From NCBI RefSeq assembly GCF_019391655.1, contig NZ_JAHXPQ010000006.1, positions 186,001-250,000 on the forward strand: a DNA stretch of 64,000 nt, read 5' to 3'. The translations under genes and the position numbers were made by a program. The first letter of the stretch is position 1. Each line of letters starts with the position of its first letter. Positions 25,854-33,962 of the stretch are shown here, in pieces. Source of the DNA: Mucilaginibacter rivuli. Its GTDB lineage: Bacteria > Bacteroidota > Bacteroidia > Sphingobacteriales > Sphingobacteriaceae. Below the pieces are notes generated by a model. It did no database searches. It was given only the letters and a program-made list of their open reading frames with translations, and was not told the DNA's origin.

Positions 25854-26949
25854 TTGTTACCTCTCCTTTATCAACCTTAAACATCTTTATCTGTACGCCC
25901 AGGGTATTAAATATCTGGTTTATACGGGCAGCGCTGGTATCGGTTATAAAAACCTGCCCAAAATCATTGTTAGATACCATCTGCATCAGCTTCACCGTAC
26001 GGTGCTCATCCAGTTTATCAAAAATATCATCAAGCAATAGTAAAGGCTTATACCCTTTTTGCTGTTGTAAAAAACTATATTGTGCCAGCTTTAAGGCAAT
26101 CAAAAAAGACTTTTGCTGCCCCTGCGATCCAAATTTTTTCATGGGCATGCCATGTATGGTAAACTGCAGGTCATCTTTATGTATGCCGGCGGTGGTACGC
26201 TCCAGCACCCTGTCGCGCTCAACCGATCTTTTAAGTAATGCTGCAAAATCATCTGCAAGTAATTGCGACTCGTAAACCAGGGCTACCTGCTCCGCATCAT
26301 CACTAATAAATTGGTAATGCCGGTTAAAAATATCAGTAAAGGTTTCCATAAACGCTTTACGCTTTTGGAATATCCGGTTTCCCGATGATATCAGTTGCTC
26401 ATCATACACCTCTAACAAAGCAGGGTCGTACTTACCGGTATCGGCTATCAGCTTTAATAAGGCATTACGGTTTATCAATGTTTTATTATAGGTGATCAAC
26501 TCATCCAGGTATTGATTATCTGTTTGCGATATTACGTTATCAATAAACTTACGCCGCTCTTCGCTTCCTTCAATAATAATGCTGATATCGTAAGGTGATA
26601 TCATAACCGATGGAAAAAGCCCGATATGATCTGCAAGGCGCTGGTATTCTTTTTTATTACGCTTAAACTGTTTTTTTTGATTGCGTTTCAGGCCACATGC
26701 TATTACTTCTTTGTGCTCGTCTTTTTCAAAAACTCCGTTTATCATAAAAAAATCGGCACCCTGCTTTATCTGCTGGCTATCAATAGGGTTAAAATAGCTT
26801 TTGCAGAGCGACAGGTAATGCATGGCATCCAGCAAATTGGTCTTGCCCGCGCCATTACTGCCCACAAAAACATTTACGCCGGGCTGAAAGCTTAATTCGG
26901 CCTCGTTGTAATTTTTAAAATTGAGTAAAGACAGTTGTTTTAAATGCAT
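25840..26949 (-). CDS. recF: DNA replication and repair protein RecF
   Basis: A 369-residue SMC-like ATPase that loads RecA with RecO/RecR at single-strand gaps. The Walker A motif G-S-N-G-A-G-K-T is at residues 30-37, the signature F-G-S-Q-G-Q-Q-K-S near residue 273, and Walker B P-L-L-L-L-D-D-I-F-D-K-L-D just after. The length is standard. recO is also present in this window (57026-57751), far from recF. The gene is divergent from the TPR gene, with a TAACTTTG element at 26963-26970 in the minus direction. Confidence 0.95.
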   Translation of the reverse strand: MHLKQLSLLNFKNYNEAELSFQPGVNVFVGSNGAGKTNLLDAMHYLSLCKSYFNPIDSQQIKQGADFFMINGVFEKDEHKEVIACGLKRNQKKQFKRNKKEYQRLADHIGLFPSVMISPYDISIIIEGSEERRKFIDNVISQTDNQYLDELITYNKTLINRNALLKLIADTGKYDPALLEVYDEQLISSGNRIFQKRKAFMETFTDIFNRHYQFISDDAEQVALVYESQLLADDFAALLKRSVERDRVLERTTAGIHKDDLQFTIHGMPMKKFGSQGQQKSFLIALKLAQYSFLQQQKGYKPLLLLDDIFDKLDEHRTVKLMQMVSNNDFGQVFITDTSAARINQIFNTLGVQIKMFKVDKGEVTNEQN

Positions 26950-27029
26950 GATAAGTATGCATCAAAGTTAATATTAAAGGCCATTTTAAGGGTTAAAAAA
27001 CGAGTCAAATATTTAACATAAAAAAGATA

Positions 27030-27059
27030 TTGCTAAAAAAATCTAAAGTTGTATTTTTG
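27030..27059 (+). promoter_or_regulatory. Bacteroidota promoter of the TPR gene
   Basis: TTG at 27030-27032 and TATTTTTG at 27052-27059, separated by 19 bases, match the -33/-7 consensus of the Bacteroidota primary sigma factor. The ATG follows 22 bases after the -7 element. Confidence 0.7.
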
Positions 27060-27081
27060 CACTCTTAATTTTAGACAAGAA

Positions 27082-27759
27082 ATGTCAAATACGAACGTAA
27101 GTACACCAATTGATACCAATAACAAAGATTTTGGCCAAACCGGCAAATTTGTTTTAGACAACCAAAAAAGCCTCATTTTTATAGCAGCAGCAATTATATT
27201 GCTTGTTTTAGGATATTTTAGTTATCAAAAGTTTTACCTGGCACCACGCGAAACCGAAGCTGCCAACCAAATGTTTGTAGCGCAGGATGCATGGGCTAAA
27301 AAAGATTGGGACAAGGCCATTAAAGGCGATGCCGGTTACCCGGGATTTGAAAAGATCATTAGTGAGTATGGCAATACCAAAGCTGCCAACCTTGCTTATT
27401 TTTATTTAGGTACTGCTTACCTTAACAAAGGCGAGTACACAAAAGCCATTGCCAACCTAACCAGCTTTAGAGGCGATGATAACGTTATCGCATCGGAAGC
27501 ATTGGGCCAAACAGGTGATGCTTATGTTGAGCTTAAAGATTACAGCAAAGCTGAAACCTATTTTCAAAAAGCTGCAGACAAGGCTAAGAATACCTTCCAC
27601 ACTCCTTTTTACCTTAAAAAGTTAGGTTTGGTTTACGAAGCTGAAAATGATCTGAAATCGGCTATTGATACTTACAAAAAGATTAAAAGCGAGTATCCGC
27701 AAAGTGCAGAGGCCCAGGTTATAGATAGTTACATAGCCCGCGACGAGGCGAAACAATAA
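27082..27759 (+). CDS. Membrane-anchored tetratricopeptide repeat protein
   Basis: A 225-residue protein starting at ATG 27082 (an upstream TTG is inside the promoter). One transmembrane helix is at about residues 33-52, followed by three to four TPR units, for example A-N-L-A-Y-F-Y-L-G-T-A-Y-L-N-K-G-E-Y and E-A-L-G-Q-T-G-D-A-Y. The layout resembles YfgM-type ancillary TPR proteins. Partner and role are not known. It precedes ribH with a long inverted repeat between the two. Confidence 0.85.
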   Translation: MSNTNVSTPIDTNNKDFGQTGKFVLDNQKSLIFIAAAIILLVLGYFSYQKFYLAPRETEAANQMFVAQDAWAKKDWDKAIKGDAGYPGFEKIISEYGNTKAANLAYFYLGTAYLNKGEYTKAIANLTSFRGDDNVIASEALGQTGDAYVELKDYSKAETYFQKAADKAKNTFHTPFYLKKLGLVYEAENDLKSAIDTYKKIKSEYPQSAEAQVIDSYIARDEAKQ

Positions 27760-27776
27760 GACAATGATTGAATGAC

Positions 27777-27839
27777 TGATTTATTGAATGATTGATTATT
27801 TTAATTCTTTATTCAATAAATCGATCATTCAATAAATCA
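27777..27839. repeat. Word-iterated inverted repeat between TPR gene and ribH
   Basis: Perfect 16-base arms (27777-27792 and 27824-27839) separated by 31 bases. The DNA is built from repeats of a GAATGATTGA/TTTATTGAAT word. It fills the gap before the ribH ATG at 27849, so it could fold in the ribH leader. Confidence 0.7.
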
Positions 27840-27848
27840 AAAATAGCA

Positions 27849-28343
27849 ATGTCTACCCAGTTAAAAAACCTGTCCGATTTTTCTCATACCGAGGTACCAT
27901 CGGCTGTTAATTATAAATTTGGGATAGTAGTGGCCGAGTGGAACGCGGTTATTACCAATGCCCTGTATGGCGGCGCTTACCAAAGCCTGATAGACCACGG
28001 CACATTGCCCGAGCATATTTTCACCTACGCCGTACCGGGCAGCTTTGAATTAACCTCGGGTGCCGACCTATTGCTTAAAAATTTAAAGCTTGATGCTATT
28101 ATTTGCCTGGGTTGTGTTATCCAGGGCGAGACCCGCCATTTCGATTTTATTTGTAACGCGGTAGCTAACGGTATAAGTAATGTTGCTATAAAATACAGCA
28201 AACCTGTTATATTTGGTGTATTAACTACCGATAACCAACAGCAGGCCGAAGACCGTGCAGGCGGCAAACATGGTAATAAAGGAGTTGAAGCCGCAGTTAC
28301 CGCCATTAAGATGGCAAATTTAGCTGCAACCCTAGATAATTAA
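27849..28343 (+). CDS. ribH: 6,7-dimethyl-8-ribityllumazine synthase
   Basis: A 164-residue enzyme of riboflavin synthesis that joins the ribityl-aminopyrimidine to dihydroxybutanone phosphate. The ATG at 27849 is chosen because upstream in-frame sequence is the repeat. Family motifs include G-I-V-V-A-E-W-N near the start, Y-A-V-P-G-S-F-E-L, C-L-G-C-V-I-Q-G-E-T-R-H-F-D (with the catalytic histidine) and K-P-V-I-F-G-V-L-T-T-D-N. No other riboflavin genes or FMN riboswitch are nearby. Confidence 0.95.
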   Translation: MSTQLKNLSDFSHTEVPSAVNYKFGIVVAEWNAVITNALYGGAYQSLIDHGTLPEHIFTYAVPGSFELTSGADLLLKNLKLDAIICLGCVIQGETRHFDFICNAVANGISNVAIKYSKPVIFGVLTTDNQQQAEDRAGGKHGNKGVEAAVTAIKMANLAATLDN

Positions 28344-28380
28344 TTTCGTTTAAAAGCGTTATATTGCAAAATATTGTAGC

Positions 28381-28485
28381 ATGAAAAAGTTAATCTACAT
28401 CACCATCCTGGCAATCGCATTAGGTAGCACGGTTTCATCGTGCAGGTCGCAATTGTGCGCCGCGTACGGTTCAAACCACAAATAA
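28381..28485 (+). CDS. Tiny lipoprotein (34 aa)
   Basis: ATG 28381 to TAA 28485. The product has a textbook lipoprotein signal: M-K-K-L-I-Y-I, a hydrophobic stretch, then T-V-S-S-C with Cys21. The mature part would be only 14 residues (C-R-S-Q-L-C-A-A-Y-G-S-N-H-K) with a second cysteine. It sits between ribH and ytxJ on the same strand. A comparable 43-residue lipoprotein occurs at 51123-51254. It is likely real because the signal is complete, but the function is unknown. Confidence 0.55.
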   Translation: MKKLIYITILAIALGSTVSSCRSQLCAAYGSNHK

Positions 28486-28538
28486 ACACCTCCTTGTCAA
28501 ATTTTTACCATTATGCTTCTGTGGCGTAATTATTGCCT

Positions 28539-28546
28539 TATTTTTG
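28539..28546 (+). promoter_or_regulatory. Bacteroidota -7 element upstream of ytxJ
   Basis: TATTTTTG fits TAnnTTTG and is 34 bases before the ytxJ ATG. The -33 region is weak. Confidence 0.45.
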
Positions 28547-28579
28547 CGGGTAAAATTAGGCATACATATTATTTTTGGC

Positions 28580-28909
28580 ATGATTAACTGGACTCTATTA
28601 GAAACGGCTGAACAGATTGATGGGATTAAAAAACAGCCCGGTTATAGTATTATTTTTAAACATAGTACCCGCTGTTCTATCAGCATGATGGCTAAAAGAA
28701 GGTTTGAAATGGATGGCGATGAACTGCCACCTGATATTTCGATGTACTTTTTAGACCTGATAAAATACCGTGAGTTATCTAACAAAATAGCATCTGATTT
28801 CCAGGTACACCACGAATCACCACAAATGCTTTTGATCAAAGACGGCGAATGCATCTTAGATCAATCGCACGGACAAATATCTGTTGAAGAAGCGGTAACT
28901 GTTCTTTAA
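28580..28909 (+). CDS. ytxJ: Bacillithiol-system redox protein YtxJ-like
   Basis: A 109-residue thioredoxin-fold protein. The start at ATG 28580 gives the family N-terminus (M-I-N-W-T-L-L). The motif F-K-H-S-T-R-C-S-I-S replaces the CxxC of thioredoxin with a single Cys, as in monothiol bacilliredoxin-like YtxJ proteins. S-P-Q-M-L-L-I-K-D-G-E is the cis-Pro region. YtxJ is thought to act with bacillithiol, which Bacteroidota make; this gene is indirect evidence for that thiol here. Confidence 0.85.
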   Translation: MINWTLLETAEQIDGIKKQPGYSIIFKHSTRCSISMMAKRRFEMDGDELPPDISMYFLDLIKYRELSNKIASDFQVHHESPQMLLIKDGECILDQSHGQISVEEAVTVL

Positions 28910-28985
28910 TGTGCAAATTGTAGATGTGCAAATGATAGAAATACTTTTCATTTGCATATTTACTCATTCGCACATCTGCACATTC
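28908..28985. repeat. Word-iterated inverted repeat between ytxJ and osmC
   Basis: Built from copies of ATGTGCAAAT-like words. The ends AATGTGCA and TGCACATT are inverted, as are GCAAATGA and TCATTTGC inside. It fills the space between two convergent genes and could act as a bidirectional terminator. Confidence 0.65.
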
Positions 28986-28991
28986 AAAAGC

Positions 28992-29393
28992 TTACCATCC
29001 AAAATCAACAGTCTTAACTAAGCTTTCGCTCAGACTGTAGTAAACCGGGCAGGTATAGGCAATTTCTTCAAGTTGTTTCTTTTGTTCTTCGGTATAGTTT
29101 TTGGCAAACTTAAACTCGACAACAATTTCAGATACGCGGCGTGGGTTGGCTGCCATTACTTTGGTAACAAAACATTTAGCGCCATCAAGGTCAATATTAT
29201 CTTTAGCCGTTCTGATAGCCATTGTAGTAAGCATACAGGTACCTAATGAGGTAGCCAAAAGGTCGGTTGGCGAAAAAGCTTCGCCCTTGCCCTGGTTATC
29301 TGTAGGCGCATCAGTTATAATTTGAGTGCCCGACTGAAGGTGTGTATTATTTGTACGCAATTCGCCAATATAAATAGTTTCAACAGTTGCCAT
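28992..29393 (-). CDS. OsmC-family peroxidase-like protein
   Basis: A 133-residue OsmC/Ohr-fold protein. The first conserved cysteine is in L-A-T-S-L-G-T-C-M-L-T-T and the second in A-Y-T-C-P-V-Y-Y-S-L-S, the positions of the peroxidatic pair. Family members reduce organic hydroperoxides with lipoyl or dithiol donors. It ends 6 bases beyond a word-iterated repeat and is convergent with ytxJ, another thiol-redox protein. Confidence 0.9.
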   Translation of the reverse strand: MATVETIYIGELRTNNTHLQSGTQIITDAPTDNQGKGEAFSPTDLLATSLGTCMLTTMAIRTAKDNIDLDGAKCFVTKVMAANPRRVSEIVVEFKFAKNYTEEQKKQLEEIAYTCPVYYSLSESLVKTVDFGW

Positions 29394-29401
29394 GTTTTTT
29401 T

Positions 29402-29572
29402 GAGTTATTGAGTTGTTTGTTGTTGAGTTATAAAGTTACATTGTCATTGAATTATGATTTGACTAAACTGTTTCAGGTAGCGAAACCATCCAACAATTTA
29501 ATAATAAATAACACAATAGCAACTACTTAATTTGACGCAAATCTAACAACTCAATAACCAATAACTAATAAC
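29402..29572. repeat. Word-iterated inverted repeat between osmC and lipA
   Basis: Perfect 14-base arms GTTATTGAGTTGTT (29404-29417) and its inverse (29545-29558) about 130 bases apart, each surrounded by further copies of GAGTTATTGAGTTG-like words. The centre is unremarkable AT-rich DNA. The region separates two divergent genes and must also contain their promoters. Confidence 0.6.
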
Positions 29573-29611
29573 GGGCGTGTTTTTTAAATCTTATTTATCT
29601 ATTTTTGTTGT

Positions 29612-30490
29612 ATGATCGAATTACCGGTTGTTTCTGCAAACCAAACACAACGCAAGCCAGATTGGCTTCGCGTAAAACTCCCTGTAGGGAAAGAGTATGC
29701 GCATGTTCGCGGATTAGTGGACGACCATAAGCTGCACACCATCTGCGAAAGCGGGAATTGTCCTAATATGGGCGAATGCTGGGGAGCAGGTACCGCTACC
29801 TTTATGATATTGGGTAATATTTGTACCCGCTCATGCTCGTTTTGCGCTGTTGCTACAGGCAGACCCCTTGCAGTTGATATGGACGAGCCTAACCGCGTTG
29901 CTAATTCGGTTAAGCTGATGCAGGTTAAACATTGTGTAATTACCTCGGTTGACCGTGACGACCTGAAAGATGGAGGATCGACCATTTGGGCGGAAACCAT
30001 AAATGCTATTCGCCGTGAAAGCCCTACTACCACTTTAGAGACCCTGATACCAGATTTTAGAGGCATCTGGGAAAACCTTGACCGCGTAACAGCCGTAAGA
30101 CCAGAGGTGGTATCACACAACCTGGAAACAGTGAGACGCTTAACTAAAGAGGTGCGCATACAGGCAAAATACGACAGGAGTTTAGAATGCCTAAGCCGCA
30201 TATCAGCAACCGGACTCAGAACAAAATCGGGTATTATGTTGGGTTTGGGTGAGCATGAAGAAGATGTTTTGCAGGCTATGGAAGACTTATTAGCCGCAGG
30301 TGTACATATTTTAACCTTAGGCCAATATTTACAACCAACAAAAAACCATCATCCTGTTGTTGACTGGATAACACCAGATCAGTTTGCAAAATACAAACAG
30401 ATAGGTTTAGATATGGGTTTCAGATATGTAGAAAGCGGACCATTGGTAAGATCATCTTACCATGCCGAAAAACATTTATTTGATTTGTAA
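29612..30490 (+). CDS. lipA: Lipoyl synthase
   Basis: A 292-residue radical-SAM enzyme inserting two sulfurs into protein-bound octanoate. Both iron-sulfur clusters are visible: the auxiliary cluster cysteines Cys45, Cys50 and Cys56 ([12 protein letters not shown]) and the radical-SAM Cys71, Cys75 and Cys78 (C-T-R-S-C-S-F-C). The C-terminal R-S-S-Y-H-A-E is the family's conserved serine motif. LipB (33216-33962) supplies octanoyl groups and GcvH (51637-52017) is a target. The sigma-factor gene follows 25 bases later. Confidence 0.97.
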   Translation: MIELPVVSANQTQRKPDWLRVKLPVGKEYAHVRGLVDDHKLHTICESGNCPNMGECWGAGTATFMILGNICTRSCSFCAVATGRPLAVDMDEPNRVANSVKLMQVKHCVITSVDRDDLKDGGSTIWAETINAIRRESPTTTLETLIPDFRGIWENLDRVTAVRPEVVSHNLETVRRLTKEVRIQAKYDRSLECLSRISATGLRTKSGIMLGLGEHEEDVLQAMEDLLAAGVHILTLGQYLQPTKNHHPVVDWITPDQFAKYKQIGLDMGFRYVESGPLVRSSYHAEKHLFDL

Positions 30491-30515
30491 GTAAATCTTT
30501 ATACATTCAACCCCG

Positions 30516-31067
30516 TTGACCAAAAAACGTAAAATATCCTTAACTGAAGAAGAGCTGGTACAAGCGCTGGGCAATCGCGAGAAGATAGCGATTGAGGCTT
30601 TGTATGATATGTACTCGTCTTCCCTTATGGGTGTAATATCCAGAATTGTAATTGATACGGCTACAGCCGAGGATGTTTTGCAGGAAACATTTATCAAAAT
30701 TTGGAACTCTTTTCAAAGTTATAGCAGTGAAAAAGGCCGTTTATTTACCTGGATGGTAAATATTGCCCGCAATATGGCTATTGATAAAATAAGATCGAAA
30801 GATTTTAAGAATCAAAACAAAAACCAAGAACTTGAAAATAACGTAACTTTTATAGACGAGCAAGTAAACACCGTTTATAAACCTGAGCTAATGGGTATTA
30901 AAGAGTTAGTTGAAAAACTAAAACCCGAGCAAAAAGTAATTCTGGACCTTGTTTATTTTAAAGGCTACACTCACGTTGAGGCGGCCGAAGAATTAGGAAT
31001 GCCTTTGGGCACTGTTAAAACCCGTTTACGAATGGCCATAATGCAGTTACGTAAATATTTTAATTGA
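30516..31067 (+). CDS. ECF-type RNA polymerase sigma factor
   Basis: A 183-residue sigma-70 family factor. Region 2 is seen as A-E-D-V-L-Q-E-T-F-I-K-I-W with W-M-V-N-I-A-R-N-M-A-I-D; region 4 as L-K-P-E-Q-K-V-I-L-D-L-V-Y-F-K-G-Y and G-T-V-K-T-R-L-R-M-A. The start appears to be TTG (30516), since no ATG precedes region 2 in frame. The next gene begins 1 base after its stop and encodes the matching anti-sigma factor, so the pair forms a regulatory switch. The stimulus is unknown; the SigK/RskA type is the nearest analogy. Confidence 0.93.
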   Translation: MTKKRKISLTEEELVQALGNREKIAIEALYDMYSSSLMGVISRIVIDTATAEDVLQETFIKIWNSFQSYSSEKGRLFTWMVNIARNMAIDKIRSKDFKNQNKNQELENNVTFIDEQVNTVYKPELMGIKELVEKLKPEQKVILDLVYFKGYTHVEAAEELGMPLGTVKTRLRMAIMQLRKYFN

Positions 31068-31068
31068 A

Positions 31069-31908
31069 GTGGAAAATTTTAAAGCATATATAGAAACAGG
31101 GATACTGGAGCTTTACGTTCTTGGCGATATAAGCCAGGCCGAAAAGTTACAGGTGGAGGAGATGGCTGAAAAATATCCGGAGATCAAAGCTGAACTGGCA
31201 GAGATAGAAAGATCATTAGAAGCATACGCTTTACAAAACGCGGTACAACCACCCGATCATCTGCGCGAACGGGTACTGAATAGTTTGGTAACCAACTTTG
31301 CAAACGATAATAATTTCCCAACAAAGGGAAGAACACATGATGATAACGAAGACGTAAGAGATAACGTTATCACCTTTACGGGCAGGTCTAACAATTTTTA
31401 CAAGTATGCCTTTGCGGCAAGCATGCTGGCACTGATAGCCAGTTTATTTGGTATATACTCGCTAAATAACCAATTGCAGCAATCGCAGGAGACCATCGCA
31501 TCATTGCGGATTAAAAATACAAGCTTTGCCAACCAGGTTAATTATATTGAGAACGAAGTAACGGTATTGCGCGACCCTGAAGCAAAGGTGTTGAAATTAC
31601 AAGGTTTGCCTAAAGCTCCCGGAGCACAGTTAACAATAGCATGGATGCCTAAGAAAAAGAAGGTAATGATAAACCTTGAAGACATGAAGCTTGCCGCTAA
31701 CGATAAAGATCACCAATACCAGCTATGGGCCATTGTTGATGGCAAACCGGTTAACCTGGGTGTATTTGATGCAGCTAAAGCTGATACTGCCGGCATGAAG
31801 GAAATGAAACCGGTAAGTAACGCAGTGATGTTTGCAGTAACTTTAGAAAAACACGGCGGCGTACCAAGCCCAACGATGTCTGAAATGGTTGTTGCCGCTA
31901 AGATTTAA
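31069..31908 (+). CDS. RskA-like anti-sigma factor
   Basis: A 279-residue membrane protein starting with GTG (31069). The N-terminal cytoplasmic part (about 1-100) would hold the sigma factor. A transmembrane helix lies at about residues 105-125 (A-F-A-A-S-M-L-A-L-I-A-S-L-F), then a coiled-coil stretch, then an RskA-C-like domain with Y-Q-L-W-A-I-V-D-G-K-P-V-N-L-G and V-M-F-A-V-T-L-E. Position directly after the sigma gene supports the role. A strong terminator follows. Confidence 0.9.
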   Translation: MENFKAYIETGILELYVLGDISQAEKLQVEEMAEKYPEIKAELAEIERSLEAYALQNAVQPPDHLRERVLNSLVTNFANDNNFPTKGRTHDDNEDVRDNVITFTGRSNNFYKYAFAASMLALIASLFGIYSLNNQLQQSQETIASLRIKNTSFANQVNYIENEVTVLRDPEAKVLKLQGLPKAPGAQLTIAWMPKKKKVMINLEDMKLAANDKDHQYQLWAIVDGKPVNLGVFDAAKADTAGMKEMKPVSNAVMFAVTLEKHGGVPSPTMSEMVVAAKI

Positions 31909-31932
31909 CCAAATATAAATTCAATAATATTG

Positions 31933-31961
31933 AGGCAGGTTTAACAAACCTGCCTTTTTTT
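31933..31961 (+). terminator. Rho-independent terminator after the anti-sigma gene
   Basis: A perfect 10-bp stem (31933-31942 with 31946-31955), a 3-base loop and a seven-T tract. It lies between convergent genes. Confidence 0.9.
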
Positions 31962-31966
31962 ATGCT

Positions 31967-32503
31967 TTAAAACTTGTTCTTCCACATCATGCTCTCAACA
32001 GGGCGGGTGGTTTTGTTGTTGTATTTAGCGTTGCCTTTGGTGTTGTACATGGTTTCTATCTCACCTTCAACTACAAAGTAAATGAGTTGGCCAATTGGCA
32101 TCCCGGCATAAATACGTACCGGTTGCTGGGCCGATATTTCCAGCGTCCAGGTATTGCAAAAGCCAACATCGCCTTTACCCGCTGTGGCATGGATATCAAT
32201 ACCCAAGCGCCCCGTGCTCGATTTACCTTCTAAAAAAGGCACATGGCTATGTGTTTCGGTATACTCAATGGTTACGCCTAAGTATAGCAGGTTGGGTTGC
32301 AAAACGTATCCGTCTTTAGGTATCTCAAAATGCTCTATCTCATTGTGCAACTTTGCATCCAATACGCGGCTTTTGTAGCAAGCCAAATATTTACCTAAAT
32401 GCACATCGTATGAGTTGGTACCCAGGCATTCGCGGCGAAAGGGTTCAATGATGATCTGGCCCTTATCTATCTCTTCTAAAATACGTTTGTCGGATAAAAT
32501 CAT
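31967..32503 (-). CDS. dcd: dCTP deaminase
   Basis: A 178-residue trimeric enzyme converting dCTP to dUTP. Conserved pieces are M-I-L-S-D-K-R-I, G-T-N-S-Y-D-V-H-L-G, the substrate-binding F-L-E-G-K-S-S-T-G-R-L-G and the catalytic-region A-G-x-G-D-V-G-F-C-N-T-W-T-L-E. It is a single gene, divergent from the phosphopantetheinyl transferase operon. Confidence 0.95.
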   Translation of the reverse strand: MILSDKRILEEIDKGQIIIEPFRRECLGTNSYDVHLGKYLACYKSRVLDAKLHNEIEHFEIPKDGYVLQPNLLYLGVTIEYTETHSHVPFLEGKSSTGRLGIDIHATAGKGDVGFCNTWTLEISAQQPVRIYAGMPIGQLIYFVVEGEIETMYNTKGNAKYNNKTTRPVESMMWKNKF

Positions 32504-32574
32504 ATACTTATATCAAGTAGCCTAAATTAGAATTATTTGATATAATTTTGCACCTTAATTTTGAATTAAAGTTT

Positions 32575-33216
32575 ATGGCCATTGCCTTTAGTATGCGTGT
32601 TGATGATGACACCGAATTTGCCCTCTGGAAGTTAGAAGAGGAAGCAGACGACCTGTATAATCAACTACAGCTTAACGATACGGAAAAGGCCTACGTGGAA
32701 TCGTTAAAACATAATAAAAGGCATTTACATTGGCTGGGGACAAGGGTTTTGTTACGCACCATGCTGAATACTGACCAATATATAGATTGCCAGGTTGATG
32801 AACACGGCAAACCATACCTTGTTAATATGCCCTACCATATTTCGCTGAGCCATTCGTTTGATTATGCAGCGGTAATGCTAAGCAAAAGCAAACCCGTAGG
32901 CATTGATATCGAACTGATAAGCCCTAAGGTGGTACGCATTGCCCAAAGGTTTTTGAGTAAACAAGAGCTGGCCTTTGTTAACCCGGAGCGCAAAGTGGAA
33001 CATTTGTATGCCTGCTGGTGCGCTAAAGAGGCTGTTTACAAATGCAACGGCGTTAAAGAGGTTTCCTTCCGGGATCATATTTTGTTGGAACCCTTTACGG
33101 GGAACGATGCCGGCACCATAAAAACCAGCATTACAAAAGGCAGCTTTAACCAAAGCTATGATGTGCATTATATGCACTTTAACGATTATATGTTAGGATA
33201 CGTGAAAGCGAAATAA
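32575..33216 (+). CDS. 4'-phosphopantetheinyl transferase superfamily protein
   Basis: A 213-residue Sfp/AcpT-type enzyme that attaches phosphopantetheine to carrier proteins. The metal-binding motif P-V-G-I-D-I-E-L-I and the W-C-A-K-E-A-V-Y-K motif are both present, preceded by I-S-L-S-H-S. ATG 32575 is chosen over an earlier TTG. A TAATTTTG element lies just upstream. Its TAA shares a base with the lipB ATG (TAATG), so the two are translationally coupled. The carrier-protein target is not in the window. Confidence 0.9.
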   Translation: MAIAFSMRVDDDTEFALWKLEEEADDLYNQLQLNDTEKAYVESLKHNKRHLHWLGTRVLLRTMLNTDQYIDCQVDEHGKPYLVNMPYHISLSHSFDYAAVMLSKSKPVGIDIELISPKVVRIAQRFLSKQELAFVNPERKVEHLYACWCAKEAVYKCNGVKEVSFRDHILLEPFTGNDAGTIKTSITKGSFNQSYDVHYMHFNDYMLGYVKAK

Positions 33217-33962
33217 TGAAAAACAAACAAGTACAATACCTGGATTGGGGCCTTATCGATTACAAGGAGGCATGGGACGCGCAGGAAGCTTTATTAGCCG
33301 CAACGGTAAAAATAAAGACAGATATACGAAACCATAACCTGGAGCACCCTGATGCACCGATTGAAATACTTACACCCAATTACCTGGTATTTTGCGAGCA
33401 CCCGCATGTGTATACCCTTGGTAAAAGTGGCAAGGCTGCACATTTGCTGTTAGATGAACAAGGCCTTAAAGATAAACACGCCACCTACTACCCTATTAAC
33501 CGTGGCGGCGATATTACCTATCATGGGCCGGGGCAAATCGTATCCTACCCTATCCTCGACCTTGACAACTTCTTTACCGATATCCATTTGTACCTGCGCA
33601 CGCTGGAAGAAGCAATCATCCTCACCATGGCCGATTATGGCTTAAAGGGCGAACGTTATGAAGGTTACACAGGTGTTTGGCTGGATGCCGCTGACCCTGC
33701 CAGGGCTCGAAAAATTTGCGCTATGGGCGTTCGTTGCAGCCGTTGGGTAACTATGCATGGACTGGCCTTTAATGTAAATACCGATCTGGATTACTTTAAA
33801 AACATTGTTCCTTGCGGGATAGACGACAAAGCAGTATCATCAATGCAACTGGAATTAGGGCATGCACTTAATATTAATGAGGTCCAAAAAAACTTAAAGC
33901 ATCATATATCCGTATTATTTGAAATGGATATCTATGAAAACGCTCCTCTTAGCACTATTTAG
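33216..33962 (+). CDS. lipB: Octanoyltransferase LipB
   Basis: A 248-residue enzyme moving octanoyl from ACP to lipoyl domains. It shows N-R-G-G-D-I-T-Y-H-G-P-G-Q, the V-R-C-S-R-W-V-T-M-H-G-L-A-F-N-V segment and the catalytic cysteine in I-V-P-C-G-I. It forms an operon with the phosphopantetheinyl transferase upstream and the SGNH hydrolase gene downstream, which starts 29 bases before this stop. LipA is encoded 2.7 kb upstream. Confidence 0.95.
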   Translation: MKNKQVQYLDWGLIDYKEAWDAQEALLAATVKIKTDIRNHNLEHPDAPIEILTPNYLVFCEHPHVYTLGKSGKAAHLLLDEQGLKDKHATYYPINRGGDITYHGPGQIVSYPILDLDNFFTDIHLYLRTLEEAIILTMADYGLKGERYEGYTGVWLDAADPARARKICAMGVRCSRWVTMHGLAFNVNTDLDYFKNIVPCGIDDKAVSSMQLELGHALNINEVQKNLKHHISVLFEMDIYENAPLSTI

